Source of the DNA: Chara braunii
Lineage: Eukaryota > Streptophyta > Charophyceae > Charales > Characeae
Reading direction: 5' to 3'
Assembly: GCA_003427395.1 (NCBI GenBank)
Contig: BFEA01000143.1
Location: 1,360,502 to 1,381,920, forward strand
DNA length: 21,419 nt
Below are positions 9,447-18,230 of this stretch, piece after piece. Within the stretch, counting starts at the first letter, position 1, and every line of letters starts with the position of its first letter. The notes below the pieces were generated by a model. It saw only the letters and a list, made by a program, of their open reading frames with translations. It searched no databases and was not told the origin of the DNA. The position numbers and the translations under genes were made by a program.

Positions 9447-9792
9447 CACGCACTGCCCGTAGGAAAGCTTAAAATCCAGATCGGAACTCACCACACCGAT
9501 GCATTAGTGGACGGCGGCGCGGAAATTACCCGCATAAGACGGGATTTCGCAACAATCACCGGGTGCACAGTAAATAAGGAAGTAGCAGGGAGTATCAGGG
9601 GAGCCGGTGGCGAAATCCCCGTCACTGGGTACGTCACCAAATGCGCGGTCAGGGCAGGAGTCCGGGAATCCATCTGGTCTTTCCAACGGATGACCGTCAT
9701 GGAAGAAATGGACCATGACATAACCCTTGGGAGACCATGGTGCGCCAACGTAGAAATGATTGGCATGCACTTGCATGACGGCACGTACATGG
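9447..9792 (+). other. Retropepsin-like protease domain
   Basis: An aspartic protease normally cuts the polyprotein. The active-site loop reads ALVDGGAEI, with Asp at 9510-9512 but Gly where the family has Ser or Thr (D-S/T-G). The later flap-side block DITLGRPW matches the usual hydrophobic-LGxP element. The missing hydroxyl residue suggests reduced or lost activity, consistent with general decay. Confidence 0.8.
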
Positions 9793-10649
9793 CAGACAGA
9801 GAGGATCCGGTGACTGGTCGCGGGGAACTCCTCCGACTCCTCGGAACAGGAAGGGACCCTCCGAAGGGCAAATTGGCAACCTGGTCGCCAACATTCGAAG
9901 AAAGTGCACGGAAGGGGGCATTCACACGAATGGAAGGTATGAGGGAAAGGGTAGAAATTATGATTGAGGAGGCTTTTAGTAAAAAGGAATGGATCAAGAT
10001 GGGCTTGCCCGTAAAAAAGAGGAGGCCAGAGGACGAGTCCCTGGAAGTTATGGTGGCAGAAAAAGAGTCGGAAGTCGAACTTGGGGCCAGCCTGCCCAAG
10101 CCAAGGGAAGGCCGGAACGAAACATCGGAGGTAGCACTTGAAATCCTAGACTTATTACAACTCGTTAAGGCCATCAGGTACCACCAAGTGGGGATGGACC
10201 TCGCAGCGCTTGCCAAATTTGAGGAGGGGGTTCGAAAAGGGCTACTGTCTCAATGGGAAGCTAGTCAGCATCCAGCCCCGCGTCTTGGAGGTAGCAAGGC
10301 CGATCCCGACCGTTCTAGGAAAACGATCCCCGAAGGTAGTGTGCGAAAGTATAAACCCGTAGGCAAGAAGGCCAAGCCGGTCTCAATCCTAGTAGAAACG
10401 TCAAAGGAAGAGGCCATGGAAAAAGAGGAGGAAATATTGCGGGTAATAAGGGAGAGGCGAGCAACGGAAGGGCATCGCATACCAGATGAGGTAGCAGACA
10501 CCATGAAAATAGGAGTGGAATGCTTTCTAACAGTGGAAGAAACTCGGTTGATAAGAAAAGCATGTCAGGAGTTTCATTTAGCTTTCGCCTTCAACGATCA
10601 TCAGAAAGGACGATTGGACGCAAAGCTAGTTCCCCCTGTCAGGATCCAT

Positions 10650-11430
10650 ACCGTACAGCACGAGTGTTGGAATGATAAAGGGTCCGCCTANGAGTTTGGN
10701 NTAGCAGCGGAGGTCACCGACCTGCTNNGAGCNAAAATAGATTCTTTCGTNGNTGAACCCACCGCATCNCCCTACGNNAACAAGTGGTTCGTGTTCAGGA
10801 AGCCCAATAAGACACTCANGTGGATCCAGGACCTGNAGAAGCTCAATGNGGTAACAATTAGGGACGCAGGCTCGCTTCCACAGGCCGACTTATTGGCAGA
10901 ATCTCATGCAGGGCGGAGCATTTACTCCCTGGTAGACTTGTACTCAGGATATGATCAGTTGTCGCTCGACGCGAGGGATAGACCGTATACCGCAATGCAC
11001 ACCCCGGTAGGATAGCTACAGATGCAAGTGACCCCTATGGGCTTCACAAATGCGGTAGCAGAAGATCAGAGGAGGATGCTCGCCGTCGCAAGGGATATGT
11101 TTCCGGAAAAGTGTGAACCTTACATAGGTGATAATCCCGTGAAAGGCGCAAGATACAAGGATGAGACGGAAGTACAACCGAGAGTACAGAAGTTCGTCAG
11201 GGACCACTTGCAGGACATTAAGGACTTACTCCAGCGATTCCTAGTCTACAACATTATTGCAAGAGGACCCAAGAGCATCCTGGTCGTCCCGGAAGTTACC
11301 ATACTGGGATTTCGCTGTGGAGCTTATGGGAGGAGACCCGATCCAGCAAAGATAGATAAGATCTCTCAGTGGCCGACACCCCTGCGTACCACGACGGAAG
11401 TACGAGCCTTCCTAGGGGTGGTTGGATTCT
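10650..11430 (+). other. Reverse transcriptase domain, catalytic motif damaged
   Basis: Recognisable blocks: NKWFVFRKPNKT, LVDLYSGYDQ (motif A, Asp at 10935-10937), MGFTNA (motif B), YIGD at 11121-11132 where the family has Y-x-D-D, and TEVRAFLGVVGFWRIFI near the RT/RNase H link. The first Asp of the YxDD pair is Gly, so the copy is catalytically dead in addition to the TAG at 11013-11015. Fourteen single N bases at 10691-10849 blur the finger region. Confidence 0.93.
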
Positions 11431-11603
11431 GGAGGATCTTCATCAAAGGTTTCGCGAAGATGGCAGAACCCATCCGCGCGATGATTAGGGAAGGTGGCAC
11501 TATGGATTGGACCGAGGATAGGGAAGAGGCAGCCCAGACCCTGAAAGACATCCTATCATCCGATCAGGTCACGTTAGCAGCACCCTGCTTCAATGACGAG
11601 GTA

Positions 11604-11975
11604 GGACGGCCCTTCATTTTAGAAACAGACGGGGGACCATTGGCAGTAGGAGGAGTATTGATACAGAGAAGCGAGGAGGGTAAAGAAAGACCAATCAGAT
11701 TTGAAAGCAGGACCCTGAATTCGGCAGAACGACGGTATTCGCAGTTCAAGAAGGAGGTNTTAGCAATCCTGCATTGTCTTAAGACCTTCCAGGCATACCT
11801 ATTCGGGAGGCGATTTATCCAAAGGATCGATCCCACCAACGTTGCCGGAGCCCTAAAGAATTACAAGCCCATAGACCCGACCGTTGGCAGATGGATAGGC
11901 TTCATGTGGCAATTTGACTACAAGGTCGAGCGAATTGCAGGGCTTCGAAATAGGGCAGACGGGCTGAGCAGGGTT
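11604..11975 (+). other. RNase H domain
   Basis: Removes RNA from the RNA-DNA hybrid during reverse transcription. Begins RPFILETDGG (Asp at 11628-11630) and continues through RPIRFESRTLNSAE, FKKExLAILHCL (Glu retained; one N in the next codon), a conserved Asp in IDPTN, and closes with NRADGLSR (Asp at 11958-11960). All four acidic positions are present and the domain is uninterrupted. The fragment is the best preserved part of pol. Confidence 0.92.
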
Positions 11976-12560
11976 TGTATCACGCTAGAAGGAGTAGAGG
12001 ACGCAGAACCAATTGACGCCTTCCTGGAGTACGAAGGAGGGACCCTTGTCGTGGATAATGAGATGGCAGATCCGGCAATTACAACAGGACAGTTACTGAT
12101 TCAGACCTTGAAAAAGGGCGCACCTACAGTAGTTGCAGAACCCAGGGAAGGACCAGTCACCACGGTTAGACGTAAACAGGAAAAAGACTCGTGGGGAGCA
12201 GAAATAGGGGCCAAAGAGGAATTGATGGCAATGGCCGTGGAAGGGGGACGGGACGCCGTAATGACGTTGGCCGAAACCTGGGCGCAAAAGGAGTGTCAGT
12301 ACCTAGTCAACCTCACTCGGGAGGAGCAGGGTGCGGATCAGAACGAACAGGAATTCTTCCTCATACAAATGTACAAGGGTGTCTTCAAAGAAATCGGTCT
12401 GCTACTTGTAGGGAACAAACAACCCACGGAAGTCAGCCCCATGGCAAGGGAGGAAGTGGAAAAGTATGTCCTAAGAAATGGCCACCTGTTCAAAAGAGAG
12501 GAAGGGATGATGCCTAGACGCGTCATTTGTGGGAGATCTAGGCAGTTGGACGTAATTCAG

Positions 12561-13530
12561 GCAATGCATGACGGGCTAGTTGGAGGTCACCGGTCGTCAA
12601 AAGGGACACTTGCAAAGATTGTGCCCCTGTATTTCTGACCAAGAATGGCAAGCATGGTCACAACGTACTGTCAGACGTGTCTGATATGTCAAGAAGGAGC
12701 TCCGTACGGGTTTACGAGCACCTCAGACCCACTCGGGTACTGGGACCCGGACACCTTGTTCACCTCGATCTTGCGGTTATGCCCGTGTCAACGGATGGGT
12801 TTAGATACATCTTGGATGCAAGGGATAACCTCAGTGGCTATGTAGAGGTTGTAACCCTCAAAAAGAAGATGGGGAAAGCAGTGGCCGATTGGGTGGAAGA
12901 TTTCTACCTAAGACACCCCTTCATGCGCAGATATATAGCAGACAATGGGACATAATTCGTCAACCAGGAGGTATTGAACAGGCTTAAGACACTGTGTGTG
13001 CCGATCAAGATCACCGAGCCCTACCATCCCGAGGCAAATGCACCGGTAGAAAAGGGTTACCGCACTTTGAAGAACACAATCGCAAAGTTGGCAGCATATA
13101 ATCTGGGAAGTTGGCCACGGTTTCTCAAGCAGGCAGTTTTCGCCGAGAACGACTCCAAAAAGAACAACGGGATGTATTCCAGCAGAACTCTGGCATGGAA
13201 GGGAGATCGATTTTCCGATAGAAGCTTTGGACCCAACCTGGAACAGGCTAGATGACGACCCACACTTGACCACGGAGGAGTTAATTGTCGCACGTTGCCA
13301 ATAGGTCGCCAGGAATGAGGAGGCATTGTAGGAAATAGTTAACCGTGTAACGGATAGTCGAATGAAGGACAAAGCAAGGTGGGACCAGGTGAAGAATATC
13401 CGGAAGGAGCCGTTCCAAGTAGGGGAAAAGGTGCTAATTAGGAACTCATCCCTTGAAAGCACATGGTCTGGGCAGCTGGGGAAAAGATTCAAAGGGCCTT
13501 ACATGATCGCTAAGCGGGTCGGACTGAACA
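12561..13530 (+). other. Integrase domain with HHCC, DDE and GPY modules, frameshifted
   Basis: Inserts the cDNA into the genome. Zinc module: His at 12567 and 12588, then CLICQ (Cys 12678 and 12687). Catalytic triad: Asp 12767-12769 in HLDL, Asp 12941-12943 in ADNG, Glu 13049-13051 in PVEKG. The last pair has the classical 35-residue spacing, with 57 residues between the first two. A C-terminal GPY (13494-13502) follows. The triad and zinc ligands survive but lie in two frames with three or more stops between or after them. Confidence 0.92.
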
Positions 13531-13673
13531 CATTTGAACTTGAGGATCTCGATGATACTAGTATAAGAGGGTCATTTTCGGGACAGAGACTGGTCAGATT
13601 TTTGAGCAGGGATCCGGTGGAACAGTGGCTACAAGAAGCCCAAGACAGGGAAACTGGGGAATTGACAGCCTGA

Positions 13674-14130
13674 AAGGCGGGCAATTGGCTATAAGTTCTT
13701 GACCGCCTCCCTGTGAAAGTCATCATGACCATAGGGATTGTTCATTTTGTGTGTCTTGACGTTTGTGGAACGTGGGGAGACTGCCTGGGCTGACTGTGAC
13801 TTGGCCTGGGAGCACGGGACAATGTTTTATAGTTTTTGTGGGGTAGCGCTGGGGACTGTCTACACGAGGTATTTATGTGCTGGGACAATGTACCATAGTT
13901 TTTGTGGGGGGAGGCTGTGGATTGCCTACATGGGGGCACCTATGTGTTGGGACAATGTGTCGAGAGTTCTAAGGGATAATGGGACTACCAACTGTATGGG
14001 GGCAAGCGAGAAGTTCTAGGGAAGCCTCCAAAGCTGCAAATGGGAGTGGAAGGGAGTGCGTGTGTATGAGGGGTACCGTGACTGTTATGTATGAACAGGA
14101 CTAGGCAAGGAAGGAGCCGTAAACAACAGA
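13674..14130. repeat. pol-3' spacer with 66-bp tandem repeats
   Basis: GGGACAATG recurs at 13816, 13882 and 13949 (66 and 67 bp apart). The first two units share ATAGTTTTTGTGGGG and the second and third share the CACCTATGTGTTGGG-like join. The units are imperfect and fade after about 14010. No coding signal is convincing. Tandem repeats between pol and the 3' LTR are known in plant Tat/Ogre-type elements, and this position matches. Confidence 0.7.
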
Positions 14131-14748
14131 ATGAAGTTTGGAAATGAAAACGACCGCAACACTATTAACAGGCCTACGGAGGGACAGTCATTAAGGCAGG
14201 CCGGGGAATCAAGCTCCAGGAAGAGGAAGTTGTACGTGGGGTTTGATCACAATCTAGTGGTAAACAGAGGAGGGAAAAAGCAAGGGACCAGGGGGCCATC
14301 ACCACCAAGGGAGGGGGAGCCGATAGTCCTCCCCTCTGAAAGCGACACCAGCAGCGAGGAAGAGGGGAACCTAGAGGAGGGACAACGACCGGGAGAAAAT
14401 GACCCAGTGGAGTTCATCGACCTCACCAGCGATGAGGACGAAGATGAAGTGACAACGCCCGCAAGGGAAGAGCGGAAAAAAGGGGAGCAGCCGGGTGAGA
14501 AAAATGATAAATGGATAGAAGAATTCGGGTACGAGTTTAGTGAGTGGTTCGATCAATGGGGCACTATTTTGCGATACCAATGGATCATGAAGGCAAGGGA
14601 AAAGCTGGGCAGGGGAGAGGATCTAGTCCCAACAACCTTCTTCACAGAACAGACACTCCTCCAGTTTCAAAGAGTAAAGAGGCAAATGGAGCAGGAAGGG
14701 GAGAATCGCGCAAGGAGGGAGGCTCAAAGCAAGCCACCTGGACATTAG
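14131..14748 (+). CDS. 205-residue accessory ORF with a SUMO-interaction-like motif
   Basis: Unknown function. It is an intact frame from ATG 14131 downstream of pol on the same strand. Residues 29-34 (SRKRKL) form a basic cluster that could be a nuclear localisation signal. Residues 68-81 are Ser/Glu-rich and suit casein kinase 2. Residues 93-106 read VEFIDLTSDEDEDE, a hydrophobic core followed by acidic residues, like known SUMO-interacting motifs. The C-terminal 80 residues look helical and charged. A Gag segment of the same element also has VIDLT. It resembles in position the extra 3' ORFs of some plant gypsy elements. It could instead be a host fragment carried along, or a chance frame, though no stop in 205 codons and a biased composition favour a real gene. 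Confidence 0.55.
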   Translation: MKFGNENDRNTINRPTEGQSLRQAGESSSRKRKLYVGFDHNLVVNRGGKKQGTRGPSPPREGEPIVLPSESDTSSEEEGNLEEGQRPGENDPVEFIDLTSDEDEDEVTTPAREERKKGEQPGEKNDKWIEEFGYEFSEWFDQWGTILRYQWIMKAREKLGRGEDLVPTTFFTEQTLLQFQRVKRQMEQEGENRARREAQSKPPGH

Positions 14749-14763
14749 GGAAATAGCAGGCGT

Positions 14764-14778
14764 AAGGGGGGGGGGGGG
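14764..14778 (+). promoter_or_regulatory. Candidate polypurine tract (plus-strand primer)
   Basis: AA followed by 13 G, directly before TGTAAC. In LTR retrotransposons a purine tract primes plus-strand DNA immediately upstream of the 3' LTR, whose first bases are usually TG. It lies 16 bp after the stop of the accessory ORF. Homopolymer length is the base call most prone to error. Confidence 0.55.
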
Positions 14779-15420
14779 TGTAACTAGAAATTGGGAAGGG
14801 TTGGTACTTGGGAAGGGACAACTGCCATTTTGAATTTCGCATTTGAACTCTGCCAAATGGACTGAAATGAGACAACTTTTGACTAAGACCGGGCAATGGG
14901 TGCTACTTTGTGTAAGTCGTTGCACTTTCGGGAAAATACATAAGGATCAGTGCACTTAGATATAGAACTGTGACGGGTCGCGTTGGCTAAGAGTAAGTAA
15001 GGGGAAAACAAGGGGGATCTAGATGAGACGAGTCAATAATGTTGTCGTGCATTCGAACTTTGTCTCTTTCTTTTTGGGAAAGGACCGTAATGAAACTACT
15101 TTTTGGATTGTGGAAACTATTGGGGGTTGGGAGGCTTGTGCTACTTTGTATGAGTATTCGCTTCTTTGGGGAAAATTTGAACTTTTTTTGGTAGTAAGAA
15201 ACGGACTTCGGGGATGATTGACTTTGCCTCGAGGAAATAGGCAAGGGCATGTGAACTCTTGAACATTGGAAGATGCAGTCATGGCGAGAGTTTTTGTTTC
15301 GCTTCGAAATTGTGTATCCATGGTTGAATAAGTCGCTCCACGAGTCCTTGCGAGAGGTTAGGGGACCTATGGGTAGAGAGGTACCCTCTACCCTAGGAGC
15401 CTAATCCAACCTGCCCCAGG
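14779..15420 (+). other. Candidate 3' LTR, end not defined
   Basis: Begins TGTAAC right after the purine tract and is less purine-rich than the gag-pol side. Contains two diverged internal copies of a segment: GCATTTGAACTCTG at 14839 and GCATTCGAACTTTG at 15049, each followed by an AATGARAC-like block and by GTGCTACTTTGTRTRAGT (14900 and 15138). An 8-bp perfect hairpin sits at 15371-15393. No second copy was found upstream of the P array, so LTR identity is inferred only from the boundary. Confidence 0.35.
15366..15397. other. Inverted repeat, 8-bp perfect stem extended to 12 bp with one bulge
   Basis: GGGTAGAG (15371-15378), loop AGGTACC, CTCTACCC (15386-15393). Flanking CCTA and TAGG extend pairing past a single unpaired T. 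It lies inside the candidate LTR and could mark a transcript 3' end. Confidence 0.7.
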
Positions 15421-15724
15421 CAATTCCAGAGCATTAAGAAGCATATGAGAAGTCAGAAAAGTGGCAGGGAAACATTGAAATGATGAAACACCCCTTGCAA
15501 TGGTTGAACGGTCGGGCGGGCTAGTGCTGCTTGGGGCCGCGAGCCCCAACTTGAGTACTAGACGCTAAGTCGGATGTATGGAAGGATGTAAGAGTGACAA
15601 AGACATGAGGAAAAGGAAGAAGCATGCGTAAAAACCCAAAACGATGGCCGCCCTCTAACCCCCGAGACAAGATAGGATCCGTGTCCTCGAGGCCCACCCC
15701 CTCGGGCGCTAACATTGCAATGGA

Positions 15725-15893
15725 CAGGGATGACCCTAATCAGGCTGCTCAATTGAAATGGATAAGGATGGTCCTAACCAGGCTGTGTCCGATTGCAATG
15801 GATAAGAATGGCCCTAACCAAGCTGTTCGACTTGGAATTGGAAAGAACGACCCTAACCAGGTTGTTCGGAATGACCCCTGATAAGGGTCATTC
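15725..15893. repeat. 39-40-bp minisatellite, four units, ending in a 9-bp hairpin
   Basis: The core CCCTAAYCAGGCTG-like block occurs at 15733, 15772, 15812 and 15851, 39-40 bp apart, with AATGGATAAGRATGG between units. The array ends in a perfect inverted repeat: GAATGACCC (15869-15877), loop CTGATAA, GGGTCATTC (15885-15893). No protein meaning is evident. Confidence 0.8.
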
Positions 15894-16260
15894 TTTGGAA
15901 TTGGCACTGGGGTCCCCTTGCATGGCTGCTTGGAATGCATGATATTGGAAGAGCTGAGATTTGGAAAAGGTATTGATGAGATATTGAGCCAAAGTTTGAA
16001 AGAGACATTGAGTTGAGCCTTGGATAAAGATTGGAAAAATCTGAGAGTGGAAAAAGATATGGAACTCAGCTTTGGAAAGGATATTGGACTCAGCCTTGGA
16101 AGAGACATTGCATTGAGCATTGGGCTGAGATTGAGCATGGGAATAAGACTGAGCATTGGAAGTGGATTGAGTATTGGAAAGTGCACTGCATAAAATGGGG
16201 ACCCTAGGCAACTTGAAATGGACTTGGAAAGGGCTTTGAAATGGATTTTCTCCTTTCTTC
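15894..16260. repeat. Degenerate short-unit repeat region
   Basis: Words such as TTGGAA, ATTGAGC, GAGACATTGAG and ACTCAGCYTTGGAA recur many times at irregular spacing through the segment, which is consistent with a decayed minisatellite. The opposite strand therefore shows a Ser/Asn/Gln-rich open frame that I take as a by-product. Confidence 0.55.
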
Positions 16261-17084
16261 TAGTCTTTGGCCTCAGCAAGAGGGGGATACCGGTGCATGC
16301 ACCGCAACCCCAAGACCTCTATCCCTTTGAGGGAAAAAGTCTCGGCGCGACCTGTCCCTCTTCGAGAGGACGAGGGTCAAAGGACTAAGGCACCTACCGC
16401 TTGGATCGGTGCGGGACGTCCGGAACCACCTCCGACAATGAGCTCTAGTCGGGGAGTTCAGACTGCGCCTCCTGTTGAATGCCTAAACGTCAAAGGGTGA
16501 GAGAGCCAAATGGGCAAGGAAGTCATTCTCATCTAAGTCTATTTTGTCCTCTCCAACCACACGCCATGTCATAGAGGGGTGCCATGGCCGTTTGGGTCGG
16601 ACCTCGGCTGCCCGTACTAAGTTGGGCGGCACTGTCCAAGGGGAGGGGCCTGACGGAATACCGGGTGGAGTCCGCGGCCACCACGGGGCATTGACACCGC
16701 CCCGCCGGAGCATTACAATCGCTTTGGGACTAATTGCGAGGTCTTCGTAACTGCACTCGCGAACTAATTGAGAGCCCCAACTCTCTTGAAAGAAAGAGGC
16801 CGGAATCCAGAAAATCACCACTCGGGAGGAACGATTCGCGAGGAACGCTCTTACGGCTAGACGAGGCCCTGGGAGGCTTGGATTGGACCTGCCTGACAGA
16901 CGAGAGGAGGAACCTCAGTGTTGGTGCTCGGCACGTCAGAGAAGAAAGGTCGGACCGAGTAGGAGGACGAGGCGTCATCCGCTGCGAAGGAACTGATTAC
17001 TTCTTTTGTGAAGCGGATGGGCTTGTGTCCTTGACTGCGGTTGGTGGGCCAAAGGTCTCGTACCTCCGAAGTGAGAACTAGTCG
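16261..17084. other. Unassigned segment
   Basis: Open frames exist on both strands, for example 112 codons on the minus strand (16483-16821, with Trp/Pro-rich NAPWWPRTPPG and RPKRPWHPS) and 115 codons on the plus strand (16734-17081). I recognise neither. GC content is higher than in the segment just before. The plus frame runs into the hairpin at 17085, reading SRDGDIA through it, so it may be the tail of another decayed element ORF. Confidence 0.3.
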
Positions 17085-17120
17085 CGCGATGGGGACATCG
17101 CGTTTTGAGTGGGGGGAAGG
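17085..17120 (+). promoter_or_regulatory. Hairpin plus polypurine tract, copy 1
   Basis: CGCGATG (17085-17091), loop GGGA, CATCGCG (17096-17102), then TTTTGAGT and GGGGGGAAGG, then TGTGCC at 17121. The purine tract before TG has the form expected of the plus-strand primer and LTR start of a second, separate LTR element. The same hairpin and tract recur at 18197. Confidence 0.6.
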
Positions 17121-17485
17121 TGTGCCATCTACCAATGAATACGCATAAAAATAAGACTTGTAACTGAATTTGCATGGGCTTGTCAAGATGGCCGGAACAG
17201 AAAAAGATTGTAATTGACCTTGTATAGGCCTGAGAAAAGGGGGCCTGGCAATACGCCAGTACAGAAAGGACTTGAGCAAGTGACATGGTATGAATCGAAA
17301 CAGGCAGGATGAGAGTTGGCTGTGTAATTGGCTCGTATAAGCTTGGAAAGATGAGAAGTGGCAAAGGGGTGAACCAAGCATTGCACATGAAGTATCAAAT
17401 AAGTAAAGGGCCAAGAAGGGCAGAGGGTGATATGCATGTGGAATTGGCAGGACCTGAGAAAGGCAGGGAGGAATGACCGGAAAGA

Positions 17486-17689
17486 ATGTATGTGGATCTG
17501 ACTATGTCTAAGCTTCGGGGAGAGGCAAAATTGTACTGTAAATGTCTGGATGTCCTAAGAATAATGAATGAGACGAAACCAAAAGGATTTCTGCTCAAGA
17601 ATGTTTTCTCAATGAAATGGGAAGATAGATTTGAGATTACGAATGCAGCCTTCAAGACATTGTCGAGAGCGAGAAATAACGTACAATGA
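17486..17689 (+). CDS. Small basic hypothetical ORF, 67 residues
   Basis: ATG 17486 to TGA 17687-17689. The sequence is rich in Lys and Arg, with no recognisable motif. Local base composition is closer to balanced than that of its purine-rich neighbours. It lies between the two hairpin/purine-tract sites, possibly within an LTR. A chance frame is as likely as a gene. Confidence 0.18.
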   Translation: MYVDLTMSKLRGEAKLYCKCLDVLRIMNETKPKGFLLKNVFSMKWEDRFEITNAAFKTLSRARNNVQ

Positions 17690-17819
17690 AAAACTGGCTG
17701 CAGGGCATGTCTGTGATCAGACCCCTCCAAGGGGCAATGCTAGTCAACTGGATGAGGGAAAGAGACATCTAACTGCTTAAGCTCCTTGACGTGTTGCTAA
17801 CTCGCACCTGGAGGAAGCC

Positions 17820-17999
17820 ATGGCGAATGATCCTTGTGACATTCGTCGCCAAAATCTTCCTTTTACCTCGGTTCCTTGGGACGGGGGTGATGGGCACGTC
17901 GTCCACTCTCTCGTGAAACGATACGGGAAGTTGTGGGGGAACTCTTGGGTATTTGGGAGTTCCAGTGAGAAAGAGATACAGCTGTTAGACGGACGTTGA
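17820..17999 (+). CDS. Small hypothetical ORF, 59 residues
   Basis: ATG 17820 in the context GCCATGG to TGA 17997-17999. Reads MANDPCDIRRQNLP ... VHSLVKRYGKLWGNSWVFG, an amino-acid mix unlike the low-complexity frames around it. No domain is recognised. It could be the end of a decayed element ORF. The frame is closed 30 bp upstream by TGA. Confidence 0.22.
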   Translation: MANDPCDIRRQNLPFTSVPWDGGDGHVVHSLVKRYGKLWGNSWVFGSSSEKEIQLLDGR

Positions 18000-18059
18000 T
18001 GCACAGAGAGTGTTACGTGCTCGTTACAAAGACATTATTGACCCCTCCAATACCCTCCC

Positions 18060-18075
18060 CCGCCCCAAGGGGCGG
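18060..18075. other. GC-rich hairpin, 7-bp stem
   Basis: CCGCCCC, loop AA, GGGGCGG. It follows a C-rich stretch. The two-base loop is sterically tight, so in RNA the inner pair would open to give a 6-bp stem. Confidence 0.6.
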
Positions 18076-18196
18076 AAACTTAAAGAAAGACCCAAGGAAA
18101 GAATGGGAAAAACAAAGAGAACCCTGACAAGCTAACTATCCATCCCACCCCACTCCTCTCCCCTGGCTGTCTATCCCAACTGACTATGGATTGGTG

Positions 18197-18230
18197 CGCG
18201 ATGAGTACATCGCGAATGAGTGGGGGGAAT
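18197..18230 (+). promoter_or_regulatory. Hairpin plus polypurine tract, copy 2
   Basis: CGCGATG (18197-18203), loop AGTA, CATCGCG (18208-18214), then AATGAGTGGGGGGAA and TATTGACC. It matches copy 1 at 17085 in stem, loop length and purine tract. The 45 bp beginning about 18247 (CGAATGAATTCACG ...) can be aligned with 17132 onward (CCAATGAATACGC ...), including AAGACT and AATTTG blocks. The two sites are therefore related, probably the 3' ends of two members of one LTR family. Confidence 0.6.

Larger units (their letters stand above)
9231..13673 (+). pseudogene. pol: pol polyprotein of a Ty3/gypsy retrotransposon, multiply broken
   Basis: Order protease, reverse transcriptase, RNase H, integrase, which defines Ty3/gypsy as opposed to copia. 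Breaks seen: TAG 11013-11015 inside RT; TGA 12636-12638 at the YFWP position of integrase (normally Trp); a shift near 12700-12750; TAA 12953-12955 just after the second catalytic Asp; a shift back near 13190; TAG 13302-13304 and 13329-13331; final TGA 13671-13673. There is no chromodomain after the GPY module. The protease-RT linker (about 280 codons) and the RNase H-integrase linker (about 195 codons) are long. No envelope gene follows. Confidence 0.93.

Noticed and set aside
9488-10216. Minus-strand open frame of 242 codons
   Set aside because: It is the complement of the protease and linker part of pol; the sense frame has clear motifs and the antisense frame has none.
11013-11015. TAG in RT as a programmed read-through signal (followed by CTA)
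   Set aside because: It splits the RT domain between motifs A and B, not gag from pol, and the copy has many other breaks. A simple nonsense mutation explains it.
13674-14130. Chromodomain or envelope gene after integrase
   Set aside because: The frame ends about 57 codons after the GPY module without a chromodomain signature, and no ORF with signal peptide and membrane span follows.
15023-15217. 64-codon plus-strand frame in the candidate LTR
   Set aside because: AT-rich, one of the two diverged internal LTR repeats, no motif, and the matching repeat at 14839 is not open in the same way.
15749-16279. Minus-strand open frame of 176 codons, Ser/Leu/Pro-rich with repeats
   Set aside because: It arises from the degenerate TTGGAA/ATTGAGC repeats and the 40-bp minisatellite; its repeats follow the DNA repeats.
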